A DNA stretch of 64,000 nucleotides, from assembly GCF_001402875.1 (NCBI RefSeq), contig NZ_CP012946.1:186001-250000 (forward strand). Direction: 5' to 3'. Shown here piece by piece: positions 19,558 to 29,613 of the stretch; position 1 is the first letter of the stretch; each line of letters opens with the position of its first letter. Below the pieces are notes generated by a model. The model ran no database searches. It was not told where the DNA came from and worked only from the letters and a program-made list of their open reading frames with translations. Origin of the DNA: Blastochloris viridis. Lineage in GTDB: Bacteria > Pseudomonadota > Alphaproteobacteria > Rhizobiales > Xanthobacteraceae. The translations under genes were made by a program, and so were the position numbers.

Positions 19558-20259
19558 TCATGCGTTTCCGGCCACGTAGGCAGCGAACAGGTCCGGCCTT
19601 CGCGCCTTCGTCAGCCGCTCGGCCTCCGCCTTCCGCCACGCCGCCACCTTGGCGTGGTCGCCGGAGGTGACGACCTCCGGGATGCCGCGGCCCTCGAACA
19701 GCTGCGGGCGGGTATATTGCGGGTATTCGAGCAGGCCGGACGAAAAGCTCTCCTCGGTGCCCGACTCGGCGTTGCCCATCACCCCGGGGATCAGCCGCAC
19801 GCAGGCGTCGAGCAGCGCCATCGCCGCGATCTCGCCGCCCGACAGCACGTAGTCGCCGATCGAGACCTCCTGAAGGGCGCGGGCCTCGATCACGCGCTGG
19901 TCGACCCCTTCGAACCGGCCGCACACCACCACGACGCCGGGGCCGGCGGCGAGCGCGCGCACGGCCTGTTGCGTCAGCGGCACGCCGCGCGGCGACATCA
20001 ACAGGCGCGGCCTGGGATCGCCTTCGGGCGCGATCGCGTCGATCGCCCGCGCCAGCACGTCGGCGCGCATCACCATGCCGGCGCCGCCGCCGGCCGGGGT
20101 GTCATCGACCGAGCGGTGGCGGTCGAGCGCAAAGCCGCGGATGTCGGTGGCGGCGAGCGCCCACTTGCCGTCGTTGAGCCCGCGCCCGGCCAGCGACAGC
20201 CCGAGCGGTCCGGGAAACGCCTCGGGGAACAGCGTCAGGATGTCGGCGCGCCAGCTCAT
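19558..20259 (-). CDS. trmD: tRNA (guanine-N1-)-methyltransferase
   Basis: TrmD methylates N1 of G37 next to the anticodon, preventing +1 frameshifts. The 233-residue SPOUT protein has the N-terminal [16 protein letters not shown] and [17 protein letters not shown]. The knot region includes [13 protein letters not shown] and the SAM-binding loop [19 protein letters not shown]. Its start codon overlaps the stop of the HAD gene by 4 bp (ATGA at 20256-20259), indicating translational coupling. rplS follows downstream. Confidence 0.97.
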   Translation of the reverse strand: MSWRADILTLFPEAFPGPLGLSLAGRGLNDGKWALAATDIRGFALDRHRSVDDTPAGGGAGMVMRADVLARAIDAIAPEGDPRPRLLMSPRGVPLTQQAVRALAAGPGVVVVCGRFEGVDQRVIEARALQEVSIGDYVLSGGEIAAMALLDACVRLIPGVMGNAESGTEESFSSGLLEYPQYTRPQLFEGRGIPEVVTSGDHAKVAAWRKAEAERLTKARRPDLFAAYVAGNA

Positions 20260-20939
20260 GCTGCCAGTCCGGGCCCGGTCAACGCGGCGAGATCGAAGCC
20301 GGCGAAGTCAGGGCGGGTTTCGATGACGTGGGGATTGCCGGCGAACGCCGCCGCCGGCAGCGTGGTGGTCAGCGCCACCGCGCGCATGCCGGCGCGCCTG
20401 GCGGCCTCGACGCCGAGCGGGGCATCCTCGAACACCAGGCAGGCAGCGGGCTCGACCGCCATCAGCTCGGCCGCCTCCAGGAACATATCGGGCGCCGGCT
20501 TGCCGGGCAGGCCGAGCGCCGGCGATACCACGGCGCGAAAATGGCGGCGGATGCCCAAGCCATCGAGGATGAAATCGATGTTGGGCGGCGGTGCCGCGGT
20601 CGCTACCGCCATCGGCAGGCCGCGACGGCCGGCCTCGGCCAACAGCGCTGCGGTGCCGGCGGTGAGCCGGCGCTGCGGCAGGAACAGCTCGCGGTAGATC
20701 GCCTCTTTCTCCTCGCCGAGCGCGACCAAGTCTGCGCGCGAGCGCTGCGGCTCGAGGTCGGCCAGGATGTCGAGGTCGGTGCGGCCGGCGGTGCGGTCGA
20801 AGAAGCTCGGCTGGTCGAACGGCAGGCCGCGGCGGGCGTGCCATTCGCCCCACGCCGCGGTGTGGGCGGCCATGTTGTCGACCAGCGTACCATCCATGTC
20901 GAAGATCAGCGCGCGGACGGGGGAGGGCGAAACGCTCAC
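20256..20939 (-). CDS. HAD-superfamily phosphatase / beta-phosphoglucomutase-like
   Basis: A 227-residue haloacid-dehalogenase hydrolase, subfamily IA with an alpha-helical cap. Motif I is [11 protein letters not shown] (nucleophile and acid Asp), motif II is [10 protein letters not shown], motif III is [12 protein letters not shown] and motif IV is [13 protein letters not shown]. It probably dephosphorylates a sugar phosphate or interconverts hexose phosphates. It starts at a GTG that overlaps the rimM stop by 4 bp (20936-20939), and its own stop overlaps the trmD start by 4 bp. It is therefore embedded in the rimM-trmD pair, which is usually contiguous. Confidence 0.88.
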   Translation of the reverse strand: MSVSPSPVRALIFDMDGTLVDNMAAHTAAWGEWHARRGLPFDQPSFFDRTAGRTDLDILADLEPQRSRADLVALGEEKEAIYRELFLPQRRLTAGTAALLAEAGRRGLPMAVATAAPPPNIDFILDGLGIRRHFRAVVSPALGLPGKPAPDMFLEAAELMAVEPAACLVFEDAPLGVEAARRAGMRAVALTTTLPAAAFAGNPHVIETRPDFAGFDLAALTGPGLAA

Positions 20940-21517
20940 GGGCGGGGGCTCCGGGATCGGCGCGGCGCCGGCGGCACCACGACGTCGGCTGAGGCGAGGG
21001 TGAGGTAGCCGGCGCCGAGGTCGACCGAAGGCACCATCGCTTTGGTGAACGGCACCATCTGGCTGGTTTTGCTGCCGGTCGGCGCGATGTCGAGAATATC
21101 GCCGGCGCCGAAGTTCTGCACCGCCACCACCTTGCCGACGATATCGCCGGACGGGGTGCGGGCCTCAAGGCCGATCAGGTCGGCGTGATAAAACGTCTCC
21201 TCGTCGTCGATGGCGGGGAGGCGGGCGCGGGGGACGAACAGATCGGTATTGCGATGCGCCTCGGCGTCGTCGCAGCTGGCGATCTCGGCCAGGCGGGCGA
21301 CAAAACCCTCGCCGTGCGGGCGAAGGCTGGTGAGCGAGAAGGTGCGGGTGCCGGCCTGGTCCTCGAACGGTCCCAGCGTGCGGAGGGCGTCGGGGTCCTC
21401 GGTGAAGACCAGCAGACGCACCTCGCCGCGCACACCGTAAGTGCCGGCGATGCGGGCGACGCAGACGCGGGATTCGCCGGCCGCCGGCTCCGGTCGGGGC
21501 GGGATGTCGCCGGACAT
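20936..21517 (-). CDS. rimM: 16S rRNA processing protein RimM
   Basis: RimM assists maturation of the 30S head by binding uS19. The 193-residue protein has the N-terminal RimM beta barrel starting VCVARIAGTYGVRGEVRLLVFTED. The PRC-barrel domain includes YHADLIGLEARTPSGDIVGKVVAVQNFGAGDILDI. It ends in a basic tail (RRSRSPRP). The ATG at 21517 has a strong GGAGG 7 bp upstream. Unusually, about 300 bp of repeats separate it from rpsP, so it may need its own promoter. Confidence 0.96.
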   Translation of the reverse strand: MSGDIPPRPEPAAGESRVCVARIAGTYGVRGEVRLLVFTEDPDALRTLGPFEDQAGTRTFSLTSLRPHGEGFVARLAEIASCDDAEAHRNTDLFVPRARLPAIDDEETFYHADLIGLEARTPSGDIVGKVVAVQNFGAGDILDIAPTGSKTSQMVPFTKAMVPSVDLGAGYLTLASADVVVPPAPRRSRSPRP

Positions 21518-21542
21518 CGCGGAGCCTCCGTCAATCGAACGT

Positions 21543-21582
21543 GGCGTCCCGGGCGAGCGGCTTTGCCGTGACCCGGGACGAC
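21543..21582. repeat. REP-like palindromic repeat, copy 3
   Basis: The arms GGCGTCCCGGG and CCCGGGACGAC surround GCGAGCGGCTTTGCCGTGA. It is the same family as 2907-2951, and the first of three repeats in the rpsP-rimM gap. Confidence 0.75.
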
Positions 21583-21591
21583 AGCTGGGCA

Positions 21592-21698
21592 TTAGAGCAT
21601 TCTCCGCAAAAGTGGGAACCGGTATTGCGGAAGAGAATGCGACAACTCAAAGACTTAGAACGTCCGCTTGTTTCAATCGGATCGGCGGACGCTCTAGA
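21592..21698 (+). repeat. 107-bp dispersed repeat, copy 1
   Basis: It begins TTAGAGCATTCTCCGCAAAA and ends GACGCTCTAGA. It contains a hairpin GCATTCTCCGCAA / TTGCGGAAGAGAATGC and the motif CTCAAAGACTTAGAAC. A second copy of the same length lies inverted at 38167-38273. GC content is well below the surroundings. Confidence 0.85.
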
Positions 21699-21709
21699 CG
21701 GTTTCCGGG

Positions 21710-21817
21710 CGATCACGTCGTGATGTCCGAAAACAACCTCGCCGAACCCCCTTTGATCAGAAGGGATATTTCGGCGACCGGAGACCGAAACTCCGGCCTG
21801 ATCGGCCGGATTTCGGA
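21710..21817 (+). repeat. Dispersed TTTCGGCGACCGGA repeat, copy 1
   Basis: The 3' core reads TTTCGGCGACCGGA then ACTCCGGCCTGATCGG, ending CCGGATTTCGGA directly before the rpsP stop codon. Related cores occur at 34222-34268, 41114-41160 and 60630-60716. The 5' part opens with an imperfect GATCACGTCGTGATG palindrome. Confidence 0.75.
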
Positions 21818-22171
21818 TCACTCGGCGGCAGCGGCCGCCGCAGCGGCGGCCTCGGCGGCGGCGCGCTCCTGGGCCTTCTTCTTCGGCTTGGCCTTCTCGG
21901 GGTTCGAGCGGGCCTTGCGGGTCAGGAGGCCGGCGGCGTCGAAGAAGCGGGCGACGCGGTCGGTCGGCTGGGCGCCCTTGGCGAGCCAGGCCTTCACCGC
22001 CTCGACGTCGAACTGGACGCGGGTGCCTTCGTCCTTGCCGCGCAGCGGGTCATAGGTGCCGAGCTTCTCCAGGAAGCGGCCATCGCGCGGCGCGCGCTCG
22101 TCGGCGAGAACAATCGCGTAGTGCGGGCGCTTCTTGGTGCCGCGGCGGGCGAGGCGGATCTTGAGAGACAT
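21818..22171 (-). CDS. rpsP: 30S ribosomal protein S16
   Basis: S16 is a primary assembly protein of the 30S subunit. The 117-residue product begins [20 protein letters not shown] and contains [15 protein letters not shown] and [18 protein letters not shown]. The tail is long for S16 (usual about 80-90 residues) and ends in [12 protein letters not shown] followed by an alanine run, as often seen in alphaproteobacteria. It follows ffh by 41 bp and is probably co-transcribed with it. Confidence 0.98.
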   Translation of the reverse strand: MSLKIRLARRGTKKRPHYAIVLADERAPRDGRFLEKLGTYDPLRGKDEGTRVQFDVEAVKAWLAKGAQPTDRVARFFDAAGLLTRKARSNPEKAKPKKKAQERAAAEAAAAAAAAAE

Positions 22172-22212
22172 GTTGGCAGTCCTTTCCAATCTCGAACGTT
22201 AAGTCCAGGAAA

Positions 22213-23760
22213 TCACTTCTTTTTCGTTCCGAACGGCAGGCCGGGGAAGCGCCCCGGCAGCCCCGGCAGACCGGAGGGCGGGCCGCCCGGCATGCCGCCG
22301 GGCAGCGCCTTGCCGAAATCCTTGGGCAGCTCCGGCATCTTGTCGGCGAACGCCGCCGGGCCGCGGCGCTTGAACTCTTCCAGCATTTCCGGCGTCGGCT
22401 GGGGCATGCCGCCGCCGCCGAAGCCCAGCGCCCGGCCGATGCCGGCCAGCGGGCCGCGCTTGGCGCCGCCCATCGCCTTCATCATGTCGGCCATGCCGCG
22501 GTGCATCTTCAGCAGCCGATTGACCTCCTCGACCTTGGTGCCAGAGCCGGCCGCGATGCGGCGCTTGCGGCTGGCCTTGAGCAGGTCGGGGCTGCGGCGC
22601 TCCTGCGGCGTCATCGAATCGATGATGGCGCGCTGGCGGCGGAAGGTGGCATCGCTCATGCCGGAGGCTGCGATCTGGTCCTTCATCTTGGCGACGCCGG
22701 GCAGCATGCCGAGCACGCCGCCGACACCGCCGAGATTTTCCATCTGGGTGAGCTGGTCGCGCAGGTCGGCGAGGTCGAACGCGCCCTTTTGCATGCGGGC
22801 GGCCATCTTGGCCGCCTGTTCGGCATCGATGGCCTGCGCCGCCTTCTCGACCAGCGCGACGATGTCGCCCTTGCCGAGGATGCGGCCGGCGACGCGGGCG
22901 GGGTCGAAATCCTCCAGCGCGTCGGCCTTTTCGCCGGTGCCGAGCAGCTTGATCGGCTTGCCGGTGGCGTGGCGCATGGAGAGGGCGGCGCCGCCGCGGC
23001 CGTCGCCGTCGACGCGCGTCAAGACGATGCCGGTGATGCCCACCCGCTCCTCGAAGGCGCGGGCGGTGTTGACGGCGTCCTGGCCGGTCAGGGCGTCGGC
23101 GACCAGCAGCACCTCGTGCGGGGAAACCTGCTTCTTGACGTCGGCGACCTCGGCCATCAGCGCCTCGTCGACCGTGGTGCGGCCGGCGGTGTCGAGCAGC
23201 ACCACGTCGAAGCCGCCGAGGCGGGCGGCCTCCATGGCGCGCTTGGCGATCTGCACCGGCTGCTGGCCGGTCACGATCGGCAGCGTCGCGATGCCGTTCT
23301 GCTCGCCCAGCACCGCGAGCTGCTCCATCGCCGCCGGGCGGCGGGTGTCGAGCGAGGCCATCAGCACCTTGCGCTTCATGCGCTCGGTGAGGCGGCGGGC
23401 GATCTTGGCGGTGGAGGTGGTCTTGCCCGAGCCCTGCAGGCCGACCATCAGGATCGCCACCGGGGCGGGGGCGTCGAGGTCGATGGCCTGGGCGTCGGAG
23501 CCCAGCGTCTTGATCAGCTCGTCGTGGACGATCTTGATCAGCATCTGGCCCGGCGTCACCGAGCGCAGCACCTCGGCGCCGACGGCGCGGACGCGCACGC
23601 GGTCGGTGAAGCTCTTCACGACGTCGAGGGCGACGTCGGCTTCCAGCAGGGCTCTGCGCACTTCGCGCATCGCCTCGTTGACGTCGCTCTCGGAGAGCGC
23701 GCCGCGCTTGGTCAGCTTTTCGAGAATGCCGCCGAGGCGGTCCGTCAGCGTCTCGAACAT
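22213..23760 (-). CDS. ffh: Signal recognition particle protein Ffh (SRP54)
   Basis: Ffh binds signal sequences and 4.5S RNA and delivers ribosomes to FtsY at the membrane. In the 515-residue protein the N domain starts MFETLTDRLGGILEKLTKRG. The G domain has the P-loop GLQGSGKTT (107-115), DTAGRTTVDE, TRVDGDGRGGAALS and GTGEKADALEDF. The methionine-rich M domain has SGMSDATFRRQRAIIDSMTPQE and RIAAGSGTKVEEVNRLL. A glycine/proline-rich tail follows. The ATG at 23760 has GGAGGTG upstream. It is the first gene of the ffh-rpsP-rimM-HAD-trmD-rplS run. Confidence 0.98.
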   Translation of the reverse strand: MFETLTDRLGGILEKLTKRGALSESDVNEAMREVRRALLEADVALDVVKSFTDRVRVRAVGAEVLRSVTPGQMLIKIVHDELIKTLGSDAQAIDLDAPAPVAILMVGLQGSGKTTSTAKIARRLTERMKRKVLMASLDTRRPAAMEQLAVLGEQNGIATLPIVTGQQPVQIAKRAMEAARLGGFDVVLLDTAGRTTVDEALMAEVADVKKQVSPHEVLLVADALTGQDAVNTARAFEERVGITGIVLTRVDGDGRGGAALSMRHATGKPIKLLGTGEKADALEDFDPARVAGRILGKGDIVALVEKAAQAIDAEQAAKMAARMQKGAFDLADLRDQLTQMENLGGVGGVLGMLPGVAKMKDQIAASGMSDATFRRQRAIIDSMTPQERRSPDLLKASRKRRIAAGSGTKVEEVNRLLKMHRGMADMMKAMGGAKRGPLAGIGRALGFGGGGMPQPTPEMLEEFKRRGPAAFADKMPELPKDFGKALPGGMPGGPPSGLPGLPGRFPGLPFGTKKK

Positions 23761-24104
23761 CGTCACCTCCGCCGCGGGATGCGGCATGCTCTGCCGGGGC
23801 CGGCAGACTCGGGCCTTGCGGCCGGGGCGACCGGCCATAACGCAAAACGCACCCGAGGGCGCATCGCGCTGTCGGGTGTTGACCTCCGGGCTTCGGACGC
23901 ACGCGGGACGCGGGTGTCGCTGGCCCGGTCGGCGGCTCTTTACGAACGCCGGCTGGAAAGACCGGCTAGCTAAGCGCAGCGGGGGGCGGAGTCAAGGATG
24001 GAGCGGCTAGGAGCCATGGCCTGGACGTCAGGTTAACGGCGGTTTCGGGACTGCGGAAAGTCTCATAGCCGCGGCCTTTGAGCTTGACCTTCCACCGACG
24101 CCAG

Positions 24105-24256
24105 CTCGCCTCATCCTGATGAGCCCGCGACAGTGAGCGTCCCGAAGGATAAGGCGAACTTAAGAGCTGAGGTCGGCCCTATGGTTCGAGACGGCTGCGG
24201 AGCCTGTCATCGGGCGCGCCTGCAGCGCGACCCGGTGGCAGCCTCCTCACCATGAG
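24105..24256 (-). repeat. ~150-bp repeat flanking katG-oxyR, left copy
   Basis: The reverse complement of this segment matches 27628-27778. The first 76 bases, starting CTCATGGTGAGGAGG, differ at only about four positions; the remainder is weaker but both copies end in AGGATGAGGCGAG. The two copies are inverted relative to each other and enclose katG and oxyR. Confidence 0.85.
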
Positions 24257-24312
24257 TCCGAGAAAGGTCAGCCTTCAGGGCCTCGGGTATAAACCATCAA
24301 ACGGGACGCGAT

Positions 24313-24344
24313 CCCCCTGCGCAACCCGTTGGCCGCGCAGGGGG
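24313..24344 (-). terminator. Possible terminator hairpin after katG
   Basis: The perfect 10-bp arms CCCCCTGCGC and GCGCAGGGGG enclose a 12-base loop, about 10 bp past the katG stop. No U-run follows on the minus strand, so termination efficiency is uncertain. Confidence 0.5.
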
Positions 24345-24354
24345 GCGTTTCAGA

Positions 24355-26682
<2,328 letters not shown>

Positions 26683-27594
26683 ATGGCTGGACTATCGATG
26701 CGACACCTACGCTATTTCGAGGCGCTCGCCCAGCATGGGCATTTCGGGCGTGCGGCCGAGGCCTGCGCCATTTCGCAGCCGGCGCTGTCGTTGCAGATGA
26801 AGGAGCTGGAAGACCTGCTCGGCGCGCCGCTGATCGAACGCGGCACGCGGCAGATTCGGCTGACCGGTCTGGGCGAGGTCTTTGCCGAGCGCGCGCGCGA
26901 CATCCTCAGGGCGGCGGATGACCTTGGCGACCTCGCCCGCGCGTCGCTCGGCCCGCTGCGCGGGCGTTTTCGCGTCGGCATCATCCCGACGGTCGCCCCG
27001 TATCTGCTGCCAGCGATCATCCAGAGCCTGACGGAGCATTTTCCGGGCCTTGACGTCAGGCCGCGCGAAGCGGTGACGCAGACGCTGGTGGAGGGGCTGA
27101 TCGAAGGCCGGCTGGACACCGCCATAGTCGCATTGCCGTTGTCGGAGCCGAGCCTGCACGAGCACGCGCTGTTCGAGGAAGAGTTCGTTCTGGTGCGCCC
27201 GAAGGAGGATGCTTCAAAGCCGGTGCCCAATCCGGAAACGCTGCGCGAGATGCGCCTTCTTCTGCTGGAGGAGGGGCATTGCTTCCGCGATCAGGCGCTG
27301 TCCTTCTGCAAGATGCCGTCGTCGATGACGCGCAATCTCATGGAAGGCAGTTCTCTCACCACCTTGGTGCAGATGGTCGGCGCCGGTATCGGCGTCACCC
27401 TGATCCCGGAAATCGCCGTCGCGATCGAAACCCGGTCCGCGGCGGTCTCGGTGGCGCGGCTCGCGCAGCCGTGTCCGACACGTAGGCTGGGCATGGTCTG
27501 GCGCAAAACCACCCCGCTGTCCGAGCAGTTCGCGTCCGTCGCCGAGGCCGTACGTCAGTCCGCTCTGGCCCATTTGGCGTTATCGGCCGGATGA
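26683..27594 (+). CDS. oxyR: Hydrogen-peroxide-sensing LysR-family regulator OxyR
   Basis: OxyR activates peroxide defence genes after disulfide formation. The 303-residue protein has the LysR helix-turn-helix at residues 6-65 (LRYFEALAQHGHFGRAAEAC ... SQPALSLQMKELE). The redox pair is Cys200 and Cys209 in EEGHCFRDQALSFC, matching the Cys199/Cys208 arrangement of E. coli OxyR. Divergent pairing with katG makes katG the likely target. The start at 26683 could instead be the ATG five codons later. Like katG it has lower GC than its surroundings. Its stop is 33 bp before the right-hand inverted repeat. Confidence 0.95.
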   Translation: MAGLSMRHLRYFEALAQHGHFGRAAEACAISQPALSLQMKELEDLLGAPLIERGTRQIRLTGLGEVFAERARDILRAADDLGDLARASLGPLRGRFRVGIIPTVAPYLLPAIIQSLTEHFPGLDVRPREAVTQTLVEGLIEGRLDTAIVALPLSEPSLHEHALFEEEFVLVRPKEDASKPVPNPETLREMRLLLLEEGHCFRDQALSFCKMPSSMTRNLMEGSSLTTLVQMVGAGIGVTLIPEIAVAIETRSAAVSVARLAQPCPTRRLGMVWRKTTPLSEQFASVAEAVRQSALAHLALSAG

Positions 27595-27627
27595 TACCGG
27601 TGGCCCTGAGGGGCGACCTTTCGTGGC

Positions 27628-27778
27628 CTCATGCTGAGGAGGCTGCCACCGGGTCGCGCCGCAGGCGCGCCCGATGCCAGGCTCCGCAGCCGTCTCGAAG
27701 CATGGGCCGAAGGCCGACGTCAGCGTCGCCTCATCCTTCGAGACGCGGTCTTGCGACCGCTCCTCAGGATGAGGCGAG
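27628..27778 (+). repeat. ~150-bp repeat flanking katG-oxyR, right copy
   Basis: It is the inverted partner of 24105-24256. Its 3' half forms its own hairpin, with GCCTCATCC and GGATGAGGC as outer arms around a TTCGAGACG segment, a pattern common in Hyphomicrobiales repeats. Confidence 0.85.
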
Positions 27779-27806
27779 CCGACGTCGGCCAAAGGTCAAA
27801 TGTAAA

Positions 27807-27874
27807 GGCCGTTGGTATGATTCCACGGGAATATGCCATCGGTACCAACGGCCGCTGCCGCCGCCGTTGGTATA
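27807..27874. repeat. CCGTTGGTA motif cluster
   Basis: GGCCGTTGGTA (27807-27817) is inverted as TACCAACGGCC (27843-27853), forming an 11-bp stem with a 25-base loop. CCGTTGGTATA (27864-27874) repeats the first arm in direct orientation. Confidence 0.7.
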
Positions 27875-27914
27875 ATTTTGCCGCCGGAATTCCGATTCGC
27901 CGGGGATGAAGCCG

Positions 27915-28077
27915 CCGGTCGTTCCGGGCGAAGCGAAGCTGAGACTCCGAACCCATGATCCGCGACGTTTCCGGCAACGGCAACGCGAGCAAGGTCGCGC
28001 CGCTACGGGCGATGCGGACGACGGCGCAAGGTCTCCGCCGCGGCCGGGCGGTCGGCCGGCCTTGGACGTCGGACGCC
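27915..28077 (+). repeat. ~160-bp dispersed repeat, copy 1
   Basis: It begins CCGGTCGTTCCGGGCGAAGC and runs through ACCCATGATCCGCGACG to a terminal TTGGACGTCGGACGCC. The reverse complement of 50316-50465 matches it closely over the first 70 bases and more loosely afterwards. No coding potential is evident. Confidence 0.8.
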
Positions 28078-28123
28078 ACGGCGCCGTGGCGCGCAGCGCG
28101 CACGGTTTCTGTTTAGACCCGGC

Positions 28124-29485
28124 TTAGACCCGGCCGGACAGCCGCTCCATCGCGGCGCGGAAGCGGGTGCGGATGCGGTCGCGATCGCGGTGGCGGCCCT
28201 CGCGCACCAGCTGGCGGCCGCCGACCCAGACATCGCGCACCGCCGCCGCGCCCGCCACGAACACCCAGACGTCGAGCACGCGATCGCCGCTTCGCCCGGC
28301 AAACGCGGGATGGCCGGTGTCGAGCACCACGACGTCGGCCGGCGCGCCGGCGGTGATGCCGCCGACCGGCTGCGCCAGCGCCTGATTGCCGCCGAGGCGC
28401 GCCAGGTCGAACAGCGCCCGGCCGGCGGAGGCGTCGGGCCGGACCAGTTGCGGCCGCGCGCGGTTGCGCTGGCGCTGGCTGTATTCCAGCGTCCGCAACA
28501 GGCCGGCCGGCGAGGTGCAAAGGTTCGAGCCGGTGCCGACCCCGATCCGCCCGCCCTCGTTGAGGAACGGCACGGCGTCGAACGCCGCCTCGCCGCGGTG
28601 CGCCTCCGCCACCGGGCACAGCCCGGCGACCGCGCCCGCCTTGGCGAGCCGCAGCCGCTCCTCGGCCGACAGCTGGAGCGGATGGATCAGACACCAGCGC
28701 TCGTCGACCGCGACCCAGTCGAGCAGATAGCTCGCCGGCCGCGCCCCGGTGACGGCGAGGCACTCGGCGACCTCGCGGTCGCTCGCGGCGAGCTGGATGT
28801 GGATCGGGCCGGCGGCGGCCTCGCGCGCCAACCTGCGGATGTCGCCGATCGTCACGGTGCGCAGCGAGTGGAAGGCGAGGCCGAGCCGGGTGCCGGGATA
28901 GAACGCCACGGTGAGCCGGGTCGCGCGCATCAGCTCGGCGAACCCGTCGAGGTCGTGGAGGAAGCGGCGCTGGCGCGGGGTGGCCGGGCACGGCCCGAAG
29001 CCGCCATGGACCTGCAGCACCGGCAGCAGCGTCAATGCGATGCCGGTCTGCTCGGCGGCGGCCACCACCTGGGCGTTGATCTCGGCAACGTCGGCATAGG
29101 GCCGCCCGTTGGGATCGAGGTGCAGGGTCTGGAACTCGCCGGCGGCGGTGAAGCCGGCCTCCAACATCTCGGCATAGGCCTGCGCGGCGATGGCCTCGAC
29201 GTCGTCCGGGTTCAAAGCGGCGACGACGCGCGCGGCAAGTTCGGCAGCGGCGGCCTCGCCGTCGCGCTCGAGCAGGCCGGCCAGGGCGCGCTCGATAACG
29301 CAGGAGTGCAGGTTGGGCAGGCCGGGCAGCGCCACGCCGCCGATGCGCTCGGCCCCGTCGGCTGCCCCGCCGGGTTCAACCGTGGCGAAGTGCCCATCGG
29401 CGACGGTGACGAGCACCTCGCGCTGCCACCCGTCCGCGGTGAGCGCCGTTTCGAACAGAAGTTTGCGCGACGACGTCCCGAACAT
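28124..29485 (-). CDS. Formimidoylglutamate deiminase (HutF)-like protein lacking metal ligands
   Basis: A 453-residue amidohydrolase-fold protein that aligns by pattern with HutF, which hydrolyses N-formimino-L-glutamate in histidine breakdown. Shared segments include LPGLPNLHS, AYAEMLEAGFTA, ALTLLPVLQVHGGF, RRFLHDLD, WCLIHP, GLCPVAEAHRGE and LLRTLEYSQRQRNRAR. Key positions have changed. The family HxH is His60-Ser-Cys62. The second HxH is His229-Ile-Gln231, and the Glu after it is Ala234. The VHATH stretch is IHPLQ. The catalytic GSDS Asp is Gly319 (GTGSN). The loop that contains FWTWR in HutF is missing. It is probably a pseudoenzyme or a divergent metal-free protein. No other hut gene is nearby. 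The ATG at 29485 has AAGGTGG upstream. It ends the minus-strand run from the VanX-like gene. Confidence 0.78.
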   Translation of the reverse strand: MFGTSSRKLLFETALTADGWQREVLVTVADGHFATVEPGGAADGAERIGGVALPGLPNLHSCVIERALAGLLERDGEAAAAELAARVVAALNPDDVEAIAAQAYAEMLEAGFTAAGEFQTLHLDPNGRPYADVAEINAQVVAAAEQTGIALTLLPVLQVHGGFGPCPATPRQRRFLHDLDGFAELMRATRLTVAFYPGTRLGLAFHSLRTVTIGDIRRLAREAAAGPIHIQLAASDREVAECLAVTGARPASYLLDWVAVDERWCLIHPLQLSAEERLRLAKAGAVAGLCPVAEAHRGEAAFDAVPFLNEGGRIGVGTGSNLCTSPAGLLRTLEYSQRQRNRARPQLVRPDASAGRALFDLARLGGNQALAQPVGGITAGAPADVVVLDTGHPAFAGRSGDRVLDVWVFVAGAAAVRDVWVGGRQLVREGRHRDRDRIRTRFRAAMERLSGRV

Positions 29486-29613
29486 AGCCACCTTCGTGGA
29501 CCATGCAGAGATAACCTGCCGGCAACTCCTAGGCGAGTGTCTTTTCGGCGGCGGCCGGCGTCGCGCGAGTTGGTGAACGAAAGGTCGGTCCGGCCGGCGC
29601 CGCGGCGCGGCCG

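Larger units (their letters stand above)
23761..24354. other. Intergenic region between ffh and katG
   Basis: About 590 bp without a credible gene. It should contain the promoter of the ffh operon next to 23761. It also holds the ~150-bp repeat at 24105-24256 and a hairpin at 24313-24344 just past the katG stop. The 340 bp next to ffh show no feature I can name. Confidence 0.45.
27595..28123. other. Repeat-filled intergenic region
   Basis: About 530 bp without a gene, between the stop codons of oxyR and the HutF-like gene. It is almost entirely repeats: the right copy of the katG-flanking repeat (27628-27778), a CCGTTGGTA motif cluster (27807-27874) and one copy of a ~160-bp dispersed repeat (27915-28077). 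Confidence 0.7.

Noticed and set aside
23761..24104. 4.5S (SRP) RNA gene near ffh
   Set aside because: I found no GGAA/GGAG asymmetric loop hairpin of the SRP Alu-less type in this stretch.
28124..29485. Functional histidine-utilisation (hut) locus
   Set aside because: No hutH, hutU, hutI or hutG nearby, and the HutF-like protein lacks metal ligands.
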